A stretch of 53,246 bases of DNA. Origin: Streptomyces narbonensis. Lineage in GTDB: Bacteria > Actinomycetota > Actinomycetes > Streptomycetales > Streptomycetaceae. Position 1 is the stretch's first letter. Every line of letters starts with the position of its first letter. The notes beneath the pieces were generated by a model, which saw only the letters and a program-made list of their open reading frames with translations, made no database searches and was not told the origin of the DNA. Of this stretch, positions 1 to 7,700 are shown piece by piece. The stretch lies in the NCBI RefSeq assembly GCF_014649015.1, contig NZ_BMSF01000028.1, forward strand, positions 1 through 53,246. The letters run 5' to 3'. The translations under genes and the position numbers were made by a program.

Positions 1-60
1 ACACCGGAGGTCTTCGCCATGTTCAAGACCTGCCGAGTGTCAACAACGCTCGTGATCAAT

Positions 61-76
61 ACACCTAGGGGGTGTC
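61..76. promoter_or_regulatory. Candidate operator upstream of TSUP exporter
   Basis: The sequence ACACC-TAGGG-GGTGT is an interrupted inverted repeat about 145 bases before the exporter start. Its A/T-CC...GG-T layout around CTAG resembles boxes bound by CsoR/CstR-family repressors, and CstR-type repressors are known to control TauE-like sulfite exporters. No such regulator gene is visible in the window; one could lie beyond the left edge. Confidence 0.3.
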
Positions 77-218
77 CGGCCGTTCACTCCGATCTCCGTC
101 GGCCACGACGTGCGCGTACGGGCGAGCCCGCTCCTGCCGGTCCCCTCGCCACGCCACCGTCTAGGCTGTCGCGGAGGTCGAGCGGCAGGACGCCGGAGGG
201 CCTCCCGAGGGGGTACCC

Positions 219-1004
219 GTGGAGTGGGAAGTCGGCGTCGCCGGCCTGATGGTCGGGCTGCTGACAGCCGTGGTGACGACGCCGGTCGGAGTGTCCGGTG
301 CCGTGTTCCTGCTCCCGGTGCAGCTCAGCGTCTTCGCCGTGCCCAGCCCCGCCGTCACGCCCACGAACCTGCTGTACAACGTGGTGGCGGGGCCCGGCGC
401 CCTGCTGCGCTACCGGCGCGACGGCGCTCTGACCGGACCGCTCGTACGCCTCCTCGTACTGGGTTCGCTCCCCGGAGTCGTCCTCGGCGCGATCATCCGC
501 GTGTTCGCCCTGCCGGGCCCCCGTGTCTTCCGCCTCCTGATCGCCGCGCTGATGCTGCCGCTCGGCGTGTGGCTCATCGTCAGGACCCTTCGCCCGGCGC
601 ACTCGACGGCCCCCAGGCCCGGACCCGCGCCCCGGACGGTCGTGTCGATGGCCCTGGCGGTCGGGGTCGTGGGAGGCGTCTACGGGATCGGCGGCGGATC
701 GATCCTCGGCCCCGTTCTCGTCGGTCGCGGTGTCCCCGTCTCCACCGTCGCGCCCGCCGCGCTCGCCTCGACCTTCGCCACGTCGGTCGTCGGCGCCTGT
801 ACCTACGCCCTCCTGTCCCTGACGCACAGCGGCACCATCGCCCCCGACTGGCCGCTCGGTCTGGCCTGCGGTCTGGGCGGACTCATCGGCGGCTACCTCG
901 GAGCACGCCTCCAGCCACGCATGCCGGACACCTTCCTGCGCGTACTCCTCGGGTCCCTGGCCGTCGGACTCGGCGCGCTCTACGCGGTCGAAGGCCTGCT
1001 CTGA
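219..1004 (+). CDS. TSUP (TauE/SafE) family membrane exporter
   Basis: Predicted integral membrane protein of 261 residues in the sulfite exporter TauE/SafE family, which moves small organosulfur or sulfite anions across the inner membrane. The two family half-repeats are visible: a Thr-Pro-Val-Gly-Val-Ser-Gly stretch at about residues 21-27 and a Gly-rich GGVYGIGGGS segment at about 151-160, each followed by hydrophobic helices. Length is normal. The GTG start at 219 is chosen because GAGGGGG lies just upstream. The substrate cannot be told from sequence; the operator-like repeat at 61-76 hints at sulfur- or metal-responsive control. Confidence 0.88.
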   Translation: MEWEVGVAGLMVGLLTAVVTTPVGVSGAVFLLPVQLSVFAVPSPAVTPTNLLYNVVAGPGALLRYRRDGALTGPLVRLLVLGSLPGVVLGAIIRVFALPGPRVFRLLIAALMLPLGVWLIVRTLRPAHSTAPRPGPAPRTVVSMALAVGVVGGVYGIGGGSILGPVLVGRGVPVSTVAPAALASTFATSVVGACTYALLSLTHSGTIAPDWPLGLACGLGGLIGGYLGARLQPRMPDTFLRVLLGSLAVGLGALYAVEGLL

Positions 1005-1128
1005 CAGGGCTGCTCCGACAGGGCGGTTGCGACAGGGCAGTACCGCACCCCGCAAGCCCGCTTCGCCGACGGGACCGCGCGACGGCGGACGTGAGCCGGT
1101 CGCCGCGGCGGACCCCGAAGGGGGAAGG

Positions 1129-1656
1129 TCAGGAGGTCCGCCCGTCGCCCGGTCGCGGGTCCGCGGCGGCGCGGAACGAGATCCAGACGTCGGGCGGCAG
1201 GTCCGGACGGCCGGGTACGGGCCTGCGCTCTTCGGACCACGCCTCCCCGGCGACCTCGGTCGCGACCCGCCGCCAGAAGTTCACCGCTGCCGCGTTGGTG
1301 TCCTGGAAGGCCACTTCCCACGGCCCCGGGCGGCCGGCGACGAGCTGCTGGACGGCGCTCAGGCCGATCCCCGCCCGGCGGGCTCCACGGACCACGAAGA
1401 AGCTGTTCAGCACGCGCGTCGGCTCGGCCAGAGCGCGAACGACGGCGAGACCGACGGGTCGATCACCACTGGTCAGCAGGTACGGAGCCCAATCGGCGTC
1501 CGTGAAGGCGGCATCGATCCTCTCCTTGCGGAACGTGCCGTCCGGGAAGGGAAGCACCTCGCTGAACTCCGACATGTCATGGCGGAACATGAGCCACAGC
1601 CGCTCGACGACAGGACGGTCGTCAACGGTCGCACGGCGCACGGAAACGTCGGACAT
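1129..1656 (-). CDS. GNAT family N-acetyltransferase
   Basis: A 175-residue single-domain GNAT protein that would transfer an acetyl group from acetyl-CoA to an amine. The acetyl-CoA loop region around RRAGIG (about residues 92-97) and the C-terminal FQDTNAAAVNFWRR segment (about 118-131) are typical of the fold. The ATG at 1656 is preferred over an upstream in-frame ATG because AAGGAG sits four bases before it. Substrate unknown. It has an unusually long leader containing a hairpin with a T-tract (1779-1819), so attenuation is possible. Confidence 0.85.
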   Translation of the reverse strand: MSDVSVRRATVDDRPVVERLWLMFRHDMSEFSEVLPFPDGTFRKERIDAAFTDADWAPYLLTSGDRPVGLAVVRALAEPTRVLNSFFVVRGARRAGIGLSAVQQLVAGRPGPWEVAFQDTNAAAVNFWRRVATEVAGEAWSEERRPVPGRPDLPPDVWISFRAAADPRPGDGRTS

Positions 1657-1778
1657 GACACTCCTTCGATACGGGCGACCGCCCCCGGGGCATGGGTGTG
1701 CCGATCTCATGGGGCGGTGCGACGGGGAACGCCCGAGAAGGGCGAACAGGCCCCGCGTGCTGTCGCCGACAGGGCATG

Positions 1779-1821
1779 AAAAAAGCCTCCCCAGGGATAC
1801 GTGTCCGCCCGGGAAGGCTCA
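1779..1821 (-). terminator. Intrinsic terminator hairpin, possible attenuator of the GNAT gene
   Basis: Read on the minus strand, AGCCTTCCC pairs with GGGGAGGCT and is followed by six T residues, a textbook Rho-independent signal and rare in this GC-rich DNA. The hairpin begins at the stop codon of a possible leader ORF (1819-1839, peptide MMRGIT). A TATGAT box overlaps the leader start. Because the upstream gene already has its own strong hairpin at 1877-1914, this second signal may control read-through into the GNAT gene. Confidence 0.6.
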
Positions 1822-1839
1822 GGTGATACCGCGCATCAT
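1819..1839 (-). CDS. Possible leader peptide MMRGIT
   Basis: Six codons, ATG ATG CGC GGT ATC ACC, ending in TGA whose last base starts the terminator stem at 1819. No clear ribosome binding site precedes it, and the ATGs overlap a TATGAT promoter-like box, so it may instead be untranslated. If translated, a ribosome at the stop codon would cover the stem base and let RNA polymerase pass into the GNAT gene. Confidence 0.25.
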   Translation of the reverse strand: MMRGIT

Positions 1840-1876
1840 AGCCCAGATTTCGATGTCCTCGTCCGTCGCGCCGTGC

Positions 1877-1914
1877 CGCGCAGGAGCCGACAGTCGTCGG
1901 CCGGCTCCTGCGCG
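1877..1914. terminator. Strong hairpin after the phytase-like gene
   Basis: A perfect 13-base inverted repeat (CGCGCAGGAGCCG and its complement) with a 12-base loop begins 18 bases beyond the stop codon of the minus-strand phytase-like gene. There is no T-tract, as is common for Streptomyces terminators. Confidence 0.65.
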
Positions 1915-1931
1915 TCACGCGCCCGTCGTGG

Positions 1932-3128
1932 TCAGCGGAGGGCGAGGGCGACGATCTGGGTGACCGCGTCCGAGACGAAGTTGTCGTCGCTGACGAGGAT
2001 CAACGACCTTTCACCGGAGGGCAGTTCCGGCCCCCACGTCATGCCTTCGGTGTTGTCCACGGTGGAGAGGCCCAGGGTGTCGAAGTCCGCGACGAGCTTC
2101 TTGCGCATCGCCACGACGGGCTGCCCCGCCAGCGACTCCATCCGCTGGACGTCGGTCGCGCCACGGGTGGTGGCGTCGTAGAGACGGATCTTGTATCCCG
2201 AGCCGGCGACCCAGGTGCGTTCGAGGACGAGATAGCGGTGGGGGTTGTCGGGGAAGGCGAGGAGGGACGGGACTCCGGTGTCCGGGCCCCAGGGGCTGGT
2301 CGGGTCGGACGGGGCGAAGATCTTCTCAAGGGGGTACGCGAACTGGCCGAGCACCCGTCCCTCGCGGGTCTGCCGCGTGACCCTGACGAGAGCGCCGTTC
2401 TCCAGGTCCGGCACCGGGCCGTCCTGGATCAGCGGACCCTCGACCGCGCTGGTCACCACACGGCCCTGGGAGCCGAAGGTGATCGCCTCGATCGCCTGGT
2501 TCCGGCGCGGACCGCGCTCCTCCATGGTGATCTCGTAGTTCGACGGCAGCGGCAACCGGCCGAGGTAGCCCCCGGTGGGCCCGGCGAACTGGACGGACGG
2601 CTGGATCACCGGTCCGGCGCCGACCTCCCTGGGCCGGTCGCCCTCCTGCGCCCACCAGTAGTCGCAGGTGCGCGGATCGACACGGATCTCCTCCGGATCG
2701 ATGGCCTTGCCGTCGCCGACGGACGGCGCGGGGTACGTCGAGCCGTCGGGCTGGAGGAGGGCGTGCGTACCGGTGAAGTCGACGGAGTGCACGCCGGCCG
2801 CGTCCACGTCGAGTCGGGCGGTGTAGAAGCGGGCGGGCTGCAACTGCGAGCGGTCGTCGCTGAGGAACACGTACTCCCCGGTGCACCGGTTGCGGTCGAC
2901 ACCGGAGAAGCCGCCGACCGTGGTGCCCCGGAAGTCGAGCTTGTGCGGAACGATCTTCTCTCCGAGAAGACGGGCGGGTGCCGCCGCGCGCTCCGACTGC
3001 CGTCCGCTTTCCGCGGGTTGCGCGGCCACGGCCACCGCCGGGGCGAGCGTCGACGTCACGAGCAGGGCTACGGCGCACGCGCGGCGCGTCAGGGAAGCTC
3101 TCATGCGGATGATCTTGCCCGTACCCAT
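1932..3128 (-). CDS. Secreted esterase-like activity of phytase family protein
   Basis: A 398-residue exported protein matching the phytase-like esterase family (beta-propeller type). The N-terminus has a classic signal peptide: basic RASLTRRA, a hydrophobic core ending in VAVAAQ, then mature sequence. Family features seen are the FSGVDRNRCTGEYVFLSDDR segment, a RVDPRTCDYWW stretch and an EGMTWGPELPSGERSLILVSDDNF C-terminal blade. Probably acts outside the membrane on phosphate esters or related compounds. An alternative start eight codons later (3104) gives a tighter signal peptide; neither start has a good ribosome site. Confidence 0.85.
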   Translation of the reverse strand: MGTGKIIRMRASLTRRACAVALLVTSTLAPAVAVAAQPAESGRQSERAAAPARLLGEKIVPHKLDFRGTTVGGFSGVDRNRCTGEYVFLSDDRSQLQPARFYTARLDVDAAGVHSVDFTGTHALLQPDGSTYPAPSVGDGKAIDPEEIRVDPRTCDYWWAQEGDRPREVGAGPVIQPSVQFAGPTGGYLGRLPLPSNYEITMEERGPRRNQAIEAITFGSQGRVVTSAVEGPLIQDGPVPDLENGALVRVTRQTREGRVLGQFAYPLEKIFAPSDPTSPWGPDTGVPSLLAFPDNPHRYLVLERTWVAGSGYKIRLYDATTRGATDVQRMESLAGQPVVAMRKKLVADFDTLGLSTVDNTEGMTWGPELPSGERSLILVSDDNFVSDAVTQIVALALR

Positions 3129-3193
3129 CCGGCGGCACAGTCACCCAACCGGGTACTCCTCCGGCCCCGTCGGACGCATGTCCGAGTGCCGGC

Positions 3194-3985
3194 TCAGGCC
3201 CGCGCCGTCGGCTCCGCCGCGTCGCACCGGCACCGCTGGTCGGCGGGGCCGATGAACCTGCGTGGCGCGCCCCGGCGATCGGCGGGTTCGGGCACCGCGG
3301 GCGCGTACGGGGCGGAGAACAGCGCGAGTACGCCCGGGTGGACGGCGCACAGCGGCATCCGGCCGTTCTCCGCGGCCGCCGCCCGGAGCCGCTCGTCGGC
3401 GGCGAGCCGCTCGCCGCTGACGTAGAGGAAGGCGTTCTGCGCGTACCAGGGCTCGATGGCGTGGTCGTCCCACAAACGGGTGCGCAGGCAGTCGACGAGC
3501 TCGTACCCCCACTGCCCGAAGCGCTCGCGCCAGTACGGCGGCCACTGCTCGTTGCGGTGATCCGTTCCGGTCTGGCCGGGGATCGCGGCGGAGAACAGGA
3601 CGACGTCCGACATGGCGCACAGGTCCGCGACCAGGGAGTCGGCGCGGGACTCGTCGAAGTGCTCGGCGGCCTCCATGCACATCGCCAGGTCGAAGCGCCG
3701 GTCCAGGCGCAGCGGGGTGCTGAGGTCCTGCTTCATGAAGCACTGTGGGGGGATGTGGAGCGCGTCGGAGGACACCCAGGGTCCGTCGAGGCCCAGGATC
3801 TCCTCCACTCCAAGGTGTTGGGCGGTCGCGAGCCAGGAACCGGTGCCGCACCCGACGTCCACGACGCTCGCCGGCCTGACGAGATCGAACACCAGCGGCA
3901 GCACGCGCTCGGCGGAGCGCCGCGAACCATCCTGCTGGCCGGCGTAGAACCACGCGCCGTAAGCACTCGTAGAGACAACACCCAT
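3194..3985 (-). CDS. Class I SAM-dependent methyltransferase
   Basis: 263 residues. The SAM-binding motif VVDVGCGTGSW lies at about residues 40-50 of the chosen start, followed by the acidic motif II region (GLDGPW) and FDLAMCMEAAEHF, typical of class I methyltransferases. The start at 3985 is selected because GGAG precedes it by seven bases; an in-frame open extension to 4141 lacks such a site. The substrate is unknown. It is transcribed away from the ABC exporter operon. Confidence 0.82.
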   Translation of the reverse strand: MGVVSTSAYGAWFYAGQQDGSRRSAERVLPLVFDLVRPASVVDVGCGTGSWLATAQHLGVEEILGLDGPWVSSDALHIPPQCFMKQDLSTPLRLDRRFDLAMCMEAAEHFDESRADSLVADLCAMSDVVLFSAAIPGQTGTDHRNEQWPPYWRERFGQWGYELVDCLRTRLWDDHAIEPWYAQNAFLYVSGERLAADERLRAAAAENGRMPLCAVHPGVLALFSAPYAPAVPEPADRRGAPRRFIGPADQRCRCDAAEPTARA

Positions 3986-4027
3986 CAGACATCTCCTAGC
4001 GCCGAAGGTCCTGGCGGACGGATTCAC

Positions 4028-4057
4028 GAGGACGAATTCCTGGAGGACGAATTCCTG
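4028..4057. repeat. Perfect 15-bp tandem duplication
   Basis: GAGGACGAATTCCTG occurs twice back to back in the leader region of the methyltransferase gene. The unit contains an EcoRI site. The rest of 3986-4374 (about 390 bases) holds no gene I can support and presumably contains divergent promoters. Confidence 0.9.
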
Positions 4058-4374
4058 GGAACGAACATTTGCAGACGAATCAGACTTTCGATGAGACGCG
4101 CGCGACGGATCGGCCGGGCTATGACCTGTCCGGCCGATCACCGCGAGGTCGTCGATGACGCGCGGTCAGCCGGACTCCTCCAGGCGGACATCGGCGTTTC
4201 GGCCACCACGCCCGCCCGTGTCGGGCCGCGGACAGCAAGGGTCGGTGTACCCGGCACGAACGCACATTCGCCTGCCCCTGGGGTTCGTGCCCCGTCCGAA
4301 ACACGTGTGTTCGAAACGGCGAGCGGGTCGTTGAACGCCGCGACACCTCAGACCACTTCCTCCCGGAGGCCGCC

Positions 4375-4539
4375 GTGTACCCCCTTCCCGCCGTGACGAC
4401 TCCCCTCCCCGCCCCCCTTCGGCCCGGACTCGCCCCCCTTCGGCCCGGACTCGCCCGGCTCGCGGCCGACGCTCACGGCGCTCTCCGCCGCGCGGGTGCC
4501 TTGCTCGTGGCCGGCCCGGATACGAGGTGGGGGGCATGA
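4375..4539 (+). CDS. Small hypothetical protein coupled to the ABC exporter
   Basis: A 54-codon ORF starting GTG with GGAGG six bases upstream and ending in an ATGA overlap with the ABC exporter start, so the two are probably translationally coupled. The peptide begins MYPLPAVTT and contains a perfect duplication of APLRPGL (from the 21-bp DNA repeat at 4412-4453), then an Ala/Arg-rich helix and a TRWGA end. It is not recognised. It could be an exported or regulatory peptide, or the remnant of a larger gene. Only the layout and ribosome site support it. Confidence 0.45.
   Translation: MYPLPAVTTPLPAPLRPGLAPLRPGLARLAADAHGALRRAGALLVAGPDTRWGA
4412..4453. repeat. Perfect 21-bp tandem repeat
   Basis: Two copies of a 21-base unit (CCCCCCTTCGG followed by CCCGGACTCG) lie at 4412-4432 and 4433-4453, inside the small ORF at 4375, where they encode a seven-residue duplication in frame. 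Confidence 0.9.
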
Positions 4540-6566
4540 AGCGACGCACCGCGGACGACACGTCGTCCACAGACGGGACGGAGACCCATTCGGCCTCCGA
4601 GGAGCTCCTGTTCGGCGGCCGGCTCGACTACGACCAGGGGTGGAACCAGTACCGCGGGACCTGGGTGAAGCTGGGCATGTGGAGCATGGCCGTGAGCTTT
4701 CCCCGGCAGGTCGCCGTGGCCGTCCGGCTGGCGAGGCAGGCCGACCGGAAAGCCCTGTACACGGTGGCGGTCAGCGAGTTCTGCCGGGGTCTTGCGCAGG
4801 CGTTCACCCTGGTCGCGGTGAACGCGCTCCTGACCGAGCTGCTGGCGGCCGGGACCCTGGTCGACCGGCTCCGGGGGTCCGTGCCGGCGCTGGTGCTCGT
4901 ATCGGTGCTGGCGGTCGTCTCCTCGCTGCTGGAGTCGGCGTCGACCGCCTCCACGGGCGTGCTGGAGCCGAAGGTCCAGCGGGTCGCCACCGAGCGGTAC
5001 CTGAGCCTGGTCGCCCGGGTCGAGATGGACGCCATCGAGGACGACGCCTTCCACAAACTGATGGACTCGGCGCAGTGGGGCGCCGACGGGGCCCGGCGGA
5101 TGGTGGGCTACTGCACGGCCGTGGTCGCCTCGGCGATCTCGCTGATCGCCGCGGCGAGCGTACTGACCGTGCTGCACTGGGCACTCCTGCCGCTGCTCAT
5201 CGCGATGGCGCTGCCCAGCGCGTGGGGGGCGCTGACGATGGCCCGGGCGCGCTACGCGAGCTGGCACCGCTTCGTCCAGCACGCACGGGCGGCGCAGCTG
5301 ATCAGTCGCCTGCTGATCGACCAGCAGGCGGCGGGTGAGGTCCGGGTCCATGACGTGGGGCCGTTTCTGCTGGAGCACTTTCGGGGCATGGCGGAGACGA
5401 GCGAGCGGGAGCAGACCCGGCTCGCCTGGGTGGCGGCCCGGACGGGCCTGCTCGCCGACGGGGCCCGTGGCGTGGCGACGGTGGCCGCGTACGGCGTGCT
5501 CGGTCTGCTGCTGTGGAACGGGCAGATGGCGCTCGCGGTCGGCGGCACCGCGGTCCTGGCGATCCGGGCCGGGTCGGCGAGCATCACCGACCTGGTACTG
5601 CGGGTCACCGACATCCAGGAGGAGTCCCTGTTCGTCGCCGACCTGGAGCGGCTGTGCGTCGAGGCGGAGCGGCGTGCGATCCCGGAGACGGGTGTCGACG
5701 TGCCGGACGACTTCGACGCGATCCGCTTCGAGAAGGTCTCCTTCTCCTACCACGGCGCGGACGAACCCTCCCTGCGGGAGGTGGACCTGGTGATTCCGCG
5801 CGGCAGGACGGTGGCCCTGGTGGGGAGGAACGGATCGGGCAAGTCGACGGTCTCGAAGCTGCTGTGCGGCCTGCACCTGCCCGCCTCCGGGCGGGTCCTG
5901 TGGGGTGACGTGAGTGCCGCCGACGCCTGCCGGGCCCGGATCTTCTCGCGCGTGGCGATGGTCGCTCAGGACTTCCAGCGGTGGCCGTTCACGGCCCGGG
6001 TGAACATCGGCATCGGCCGCACCAGCGTCCCGATGGACGACAAGGCCATCGAGGCGGCGGCCGCGTACGCGGGAGCCGATGAGGTCGTCAAGGGCCTCCC
6101 GCGCGGTCTGAGCACCCTGCTGGCCCGCGGCTACCGGGGCGGGCAGGAACTCTCCGGCGGACAGTGGCAGGCCTTCGGCCTGGCCCGGAGCAAGGCCCGC
6201 AACGGTCAGGTGCTGATCGTCGACGAGCCGACGAGCGCGCTCGACCCGGCCGCCGAGCAGCGCGTCTTCGACCAGATCCACCGCCTCGCCGGTACGGGGC
6301 AGACCACGGTCCTGATCACGCACCGCCTCCACAGCGTGCGCCATGCCGACCTGATCTACGTGCTGGACGAGGGACGGGTCGTCGAGCACGGCACGTTCGC
6401 CCAGCTCATGGACCCCGCCACGAGCACGGGCGCGTTCCGGGAGGCGTACGAACTCCAGGCCCGCCAGTTCGCGAAACCTTCGGTACCGGCCCAGGCCACC
6501 ACCCGGGTGAAAGGCACGCCGAGCGAGCCCGACGCCCTCCTCGGCGAGGGGGAGGCGCAGTCGTGA
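4536..6566 (+). CDS. ABC transporter, fused permease and ATPase (exporter type)
   Basis: 676 residues: an N-terminal transmembrane domain (about residues 45-345) and a C-terminal nucleotide-binding domain. Walker A GRNGSGKST is at about 430-438, followed by Q-loop VAQDFQ, signature LSGGQ, Walker B VLIVDEP and switch His in ITHR, so the ATPase looks active. It would work as a dimer in the cytoplasmic membrane; the architecture fits peptide or metabolite export. ATG 4536 is chosen for GAGGTGG upstream and the ATGA overlap with the small gene before it; a GTG at 4527 is possible. Its stop overlaps the next small ORF (GTGA). Confidence 0.92.
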   Translation: MKRRTADDTSSTDGTETHSASEELLFGGRLDYDQGWNQYRGTWVKLGMWSMAVSFPRQVAVAVRLARQADRKALYTVAVSEFCRGLAQAFTLVAVNALLTELLAAGTLVDRLRGSVPALVLVSVLAVVSSLLESASTASTGVLEPKVQRVATERYLSLVARVEMDAIEDDAFHKLMDSAQWGADGARRMVGYCTAVVASAISLIAAASVLTVLHWALLPLLIAMALPSAWGALTMARARYASWHRFVQHARAAQLISRLLIDQQAAGEVRVHDVGPFLLEHFRGMAETSEREQTRLAWVAARTGLLADGARGVATVAAYGVLGLLLWNGQMALAVGGTAVLAIRAGSASITDLVLRVTDIQEESLFVADLERLCVEAERRAIPETGVDVPDDFDAIRFEKVSFSYHGADEPSLREVDLVIPRGRTVALVGRNGSGKSTVSKLLCGLHLPASGRVLWGDVSAADACRARIFSRVAMVAQDFQRWPFTARVNIGIGRTSVPMDDKAIEAAAAYAGADEVVKGLPRGLSTLLARGYRGGQELSGGQWQAFGLARSKARNGQVLIVDEPTSALDPAAEQRVFDQIHRLAGTGQTTVLITHRLHSVRHADLIYVLDEGRVVEHGTFAQLMDPATSTGAFREAYELQARQFAKPSVPAQATTRVKGTPSEPDALLGEGEAQS

Positions 6567-6655
6567 AGCCCCTCGGCCGGCTCCACCAGGTCCGCCAGCC
6601 CGCCCACTTCGCCCATCTCGCCCCCTGCCGGTGCCCGAGCTCAGTGAGGTTCTGA
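6563..6655 (+). CDS. 30-residue peptide gene between ABC exporter and Nudix gene
   Basis: This ORF fills the gap exactly: its GTG overlaps the exporter stop codon (GTGA) and its TGA is separated by one base from the ATG of the Nudix gene. GGGGGAGG lies six to eight bases upstream of the GTG, a strong ribosome site. The peptide starts MKPLGRLHQVRQ and ends in a Cys-x-Cys-containing tail (LAPCRCPSSVRF). It is not recognised. It could be an exported or modified peptide substrate, or merely a translational bridge. Confidence 0.5.
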   Translation: MKPLGRLHQVRQPAHFAHLAPCRCPSSVRF

Positions 6656-6656
6656 C

Positions 6657-7700
6657 ATGTCCCCTTCCTCCACCCACATCCGCACCCTCCTCACCGCCTA
6701 CCTCGACCGGCACCCCGGCGAACGCGACGCCCTGGTCGGCCTTCGGGCCACGCTGGACGCCGCCGGCGACCCGACCGGCCGCACCACCCTCCCCGGCCAC
6801 ATCACCTGCAGCGTCGCGGTGATCGACCGCGACGCCCGGGTCCTGCACGTCCTGCACCGAGGGCTGGGGCTGCTGCTCGCCCCGGGCGGCCACGTCGAGG
6901 CCGACGACGAGACTCTGCTTGCCGCGGCCCTGCGGGAGGTCGAGGAGGAGACCGGGATCCCGGCCGCCGCCCTCGTCCTCACACCGGAGTTCCAGGAGCT
7001 GCCGATCGACATCGACGTCCACGACATCGACGTCCACGACATCGACGCCCGCCCGGACAAGGGCGAAGCGGCGCACCGGCACTACGACTTCCGCTTCGTC
7101 TTCCACCTCGCCGACGACGCACCGGACCTCAGGCTCCAGGCCGAGGAGGTCGACGGCGCCGCCTGGCTGCCCTTCGACGAGGTCACTTCCCCCACCCTGC
7201 GCGCCAAGCTCGTCGCCTCCGGGTTGGACGGGGCGATCCGTCCGGCGAATGCGCCGGCGGGGACCGTGCCGAACGTGGTCGGCGTCCACCTGTACCTGGA
7301 GCGCGAGGGCCACGTCCTGCTGGGCCTCCGTCATCCCGACTCGGCGTACGCGGGCGGATCCTGGCACACCCTGGCCGGGCACCTCGGGGCGGAGGCCGCG
7401 ACCGCCGGGATGGTCCGGGAAGCGCACGAGGAGGCCGGGCTGGTGATCGACCCGGCCGACCTCGAACTCGTCCACACCGTGCATGTCGTCGACCGGCCCG
7501 GGGGCCGACCTCGTATCGGTTTCTTCTTCCGAGCCCGCCACTGGGAGGGCACGCCGGAGGTACGGGAGCCGGACAAGTGCGTCGCCTGGCAGTGGTGGAG
7601 CGCCAAGGACCTGCCCGAGCCGATCGTCCCGTACACGCGCGCCGCGGTCGAAGGCATCCTGGCCGGCCGCCCCTACACGGAGATGGGCTGGTCGCGTTGA
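6657..7700 (+). CDS. Tandem double-Nudix hydrolase
   Basis: 347 residues holding two Nudix domains. The first (about residues 40-185) has a box ending REVEEETGI with one extra residue between the Gly pair and the first Glu; the second (about 200-345) has a box ending REAHEEAGL. Nudix enzymes cleave nucleoside diphosphates linked to another group; both boxes keep the REx2EE metal ligands. A DIDVHDIDVHDID repeat at about 118-130 comes from a 15-bp tandem repeat. GAGG precedes the start by eight bases. The stop overlaps the following gene (TTGA). Confidence 0.88.
   Translation: MSPSSTHIRTLLTAYLDRHPGERDALVGLRATLDAAGDPTGRTTLPGHITCSVAVIDRDARVLHVLHRGLGLLLAPGGHVEADDETLLAAALREVEEETGIPAAALVLTPEFQELPIDIDVHDIDVHDIDARPDKGEAAHRHYDFRFVFHLADDAPDLRLQAEEVDGAAWLPFDEVTSPTLRAKLVASGLDGAIRPANAPAGTVPNVVGVHLYLEREGHVLLGLRHPDSAYAGGSWHTLAGHLGAEAATAGMVREAHEEAGLVIDPADLELVHTVHVVDRPGGRPRIGFFFRARHWEGTPEVREPDKCVAWQWWSAKDLPEPIVPYTRAAVEGILAGRPYTEMGWSR
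7008..7047. repeat. 15-bp in-frame tandem repeat inside the Nudix gene
   Basis: GACATCGACGTCCAC is present 2.7 times in a row and encodes alternating Asp-Ile-Asp-Val-His. Probably replication slippage in a surface loop of the first Nudix domain. Confidence 0.9.

Noticed and set aside
1..20. Minus-strand ATG at 20 as the start of a gene leaving the window (MAKTSG)
   Set aside because: Only six codons are visible, too little to claim a gene.
19..249. 76-codon ORF at the left edge
   Set aside because: No ribosome site and Arg/Pro-rich shadow composition; overlaps the exporter start.
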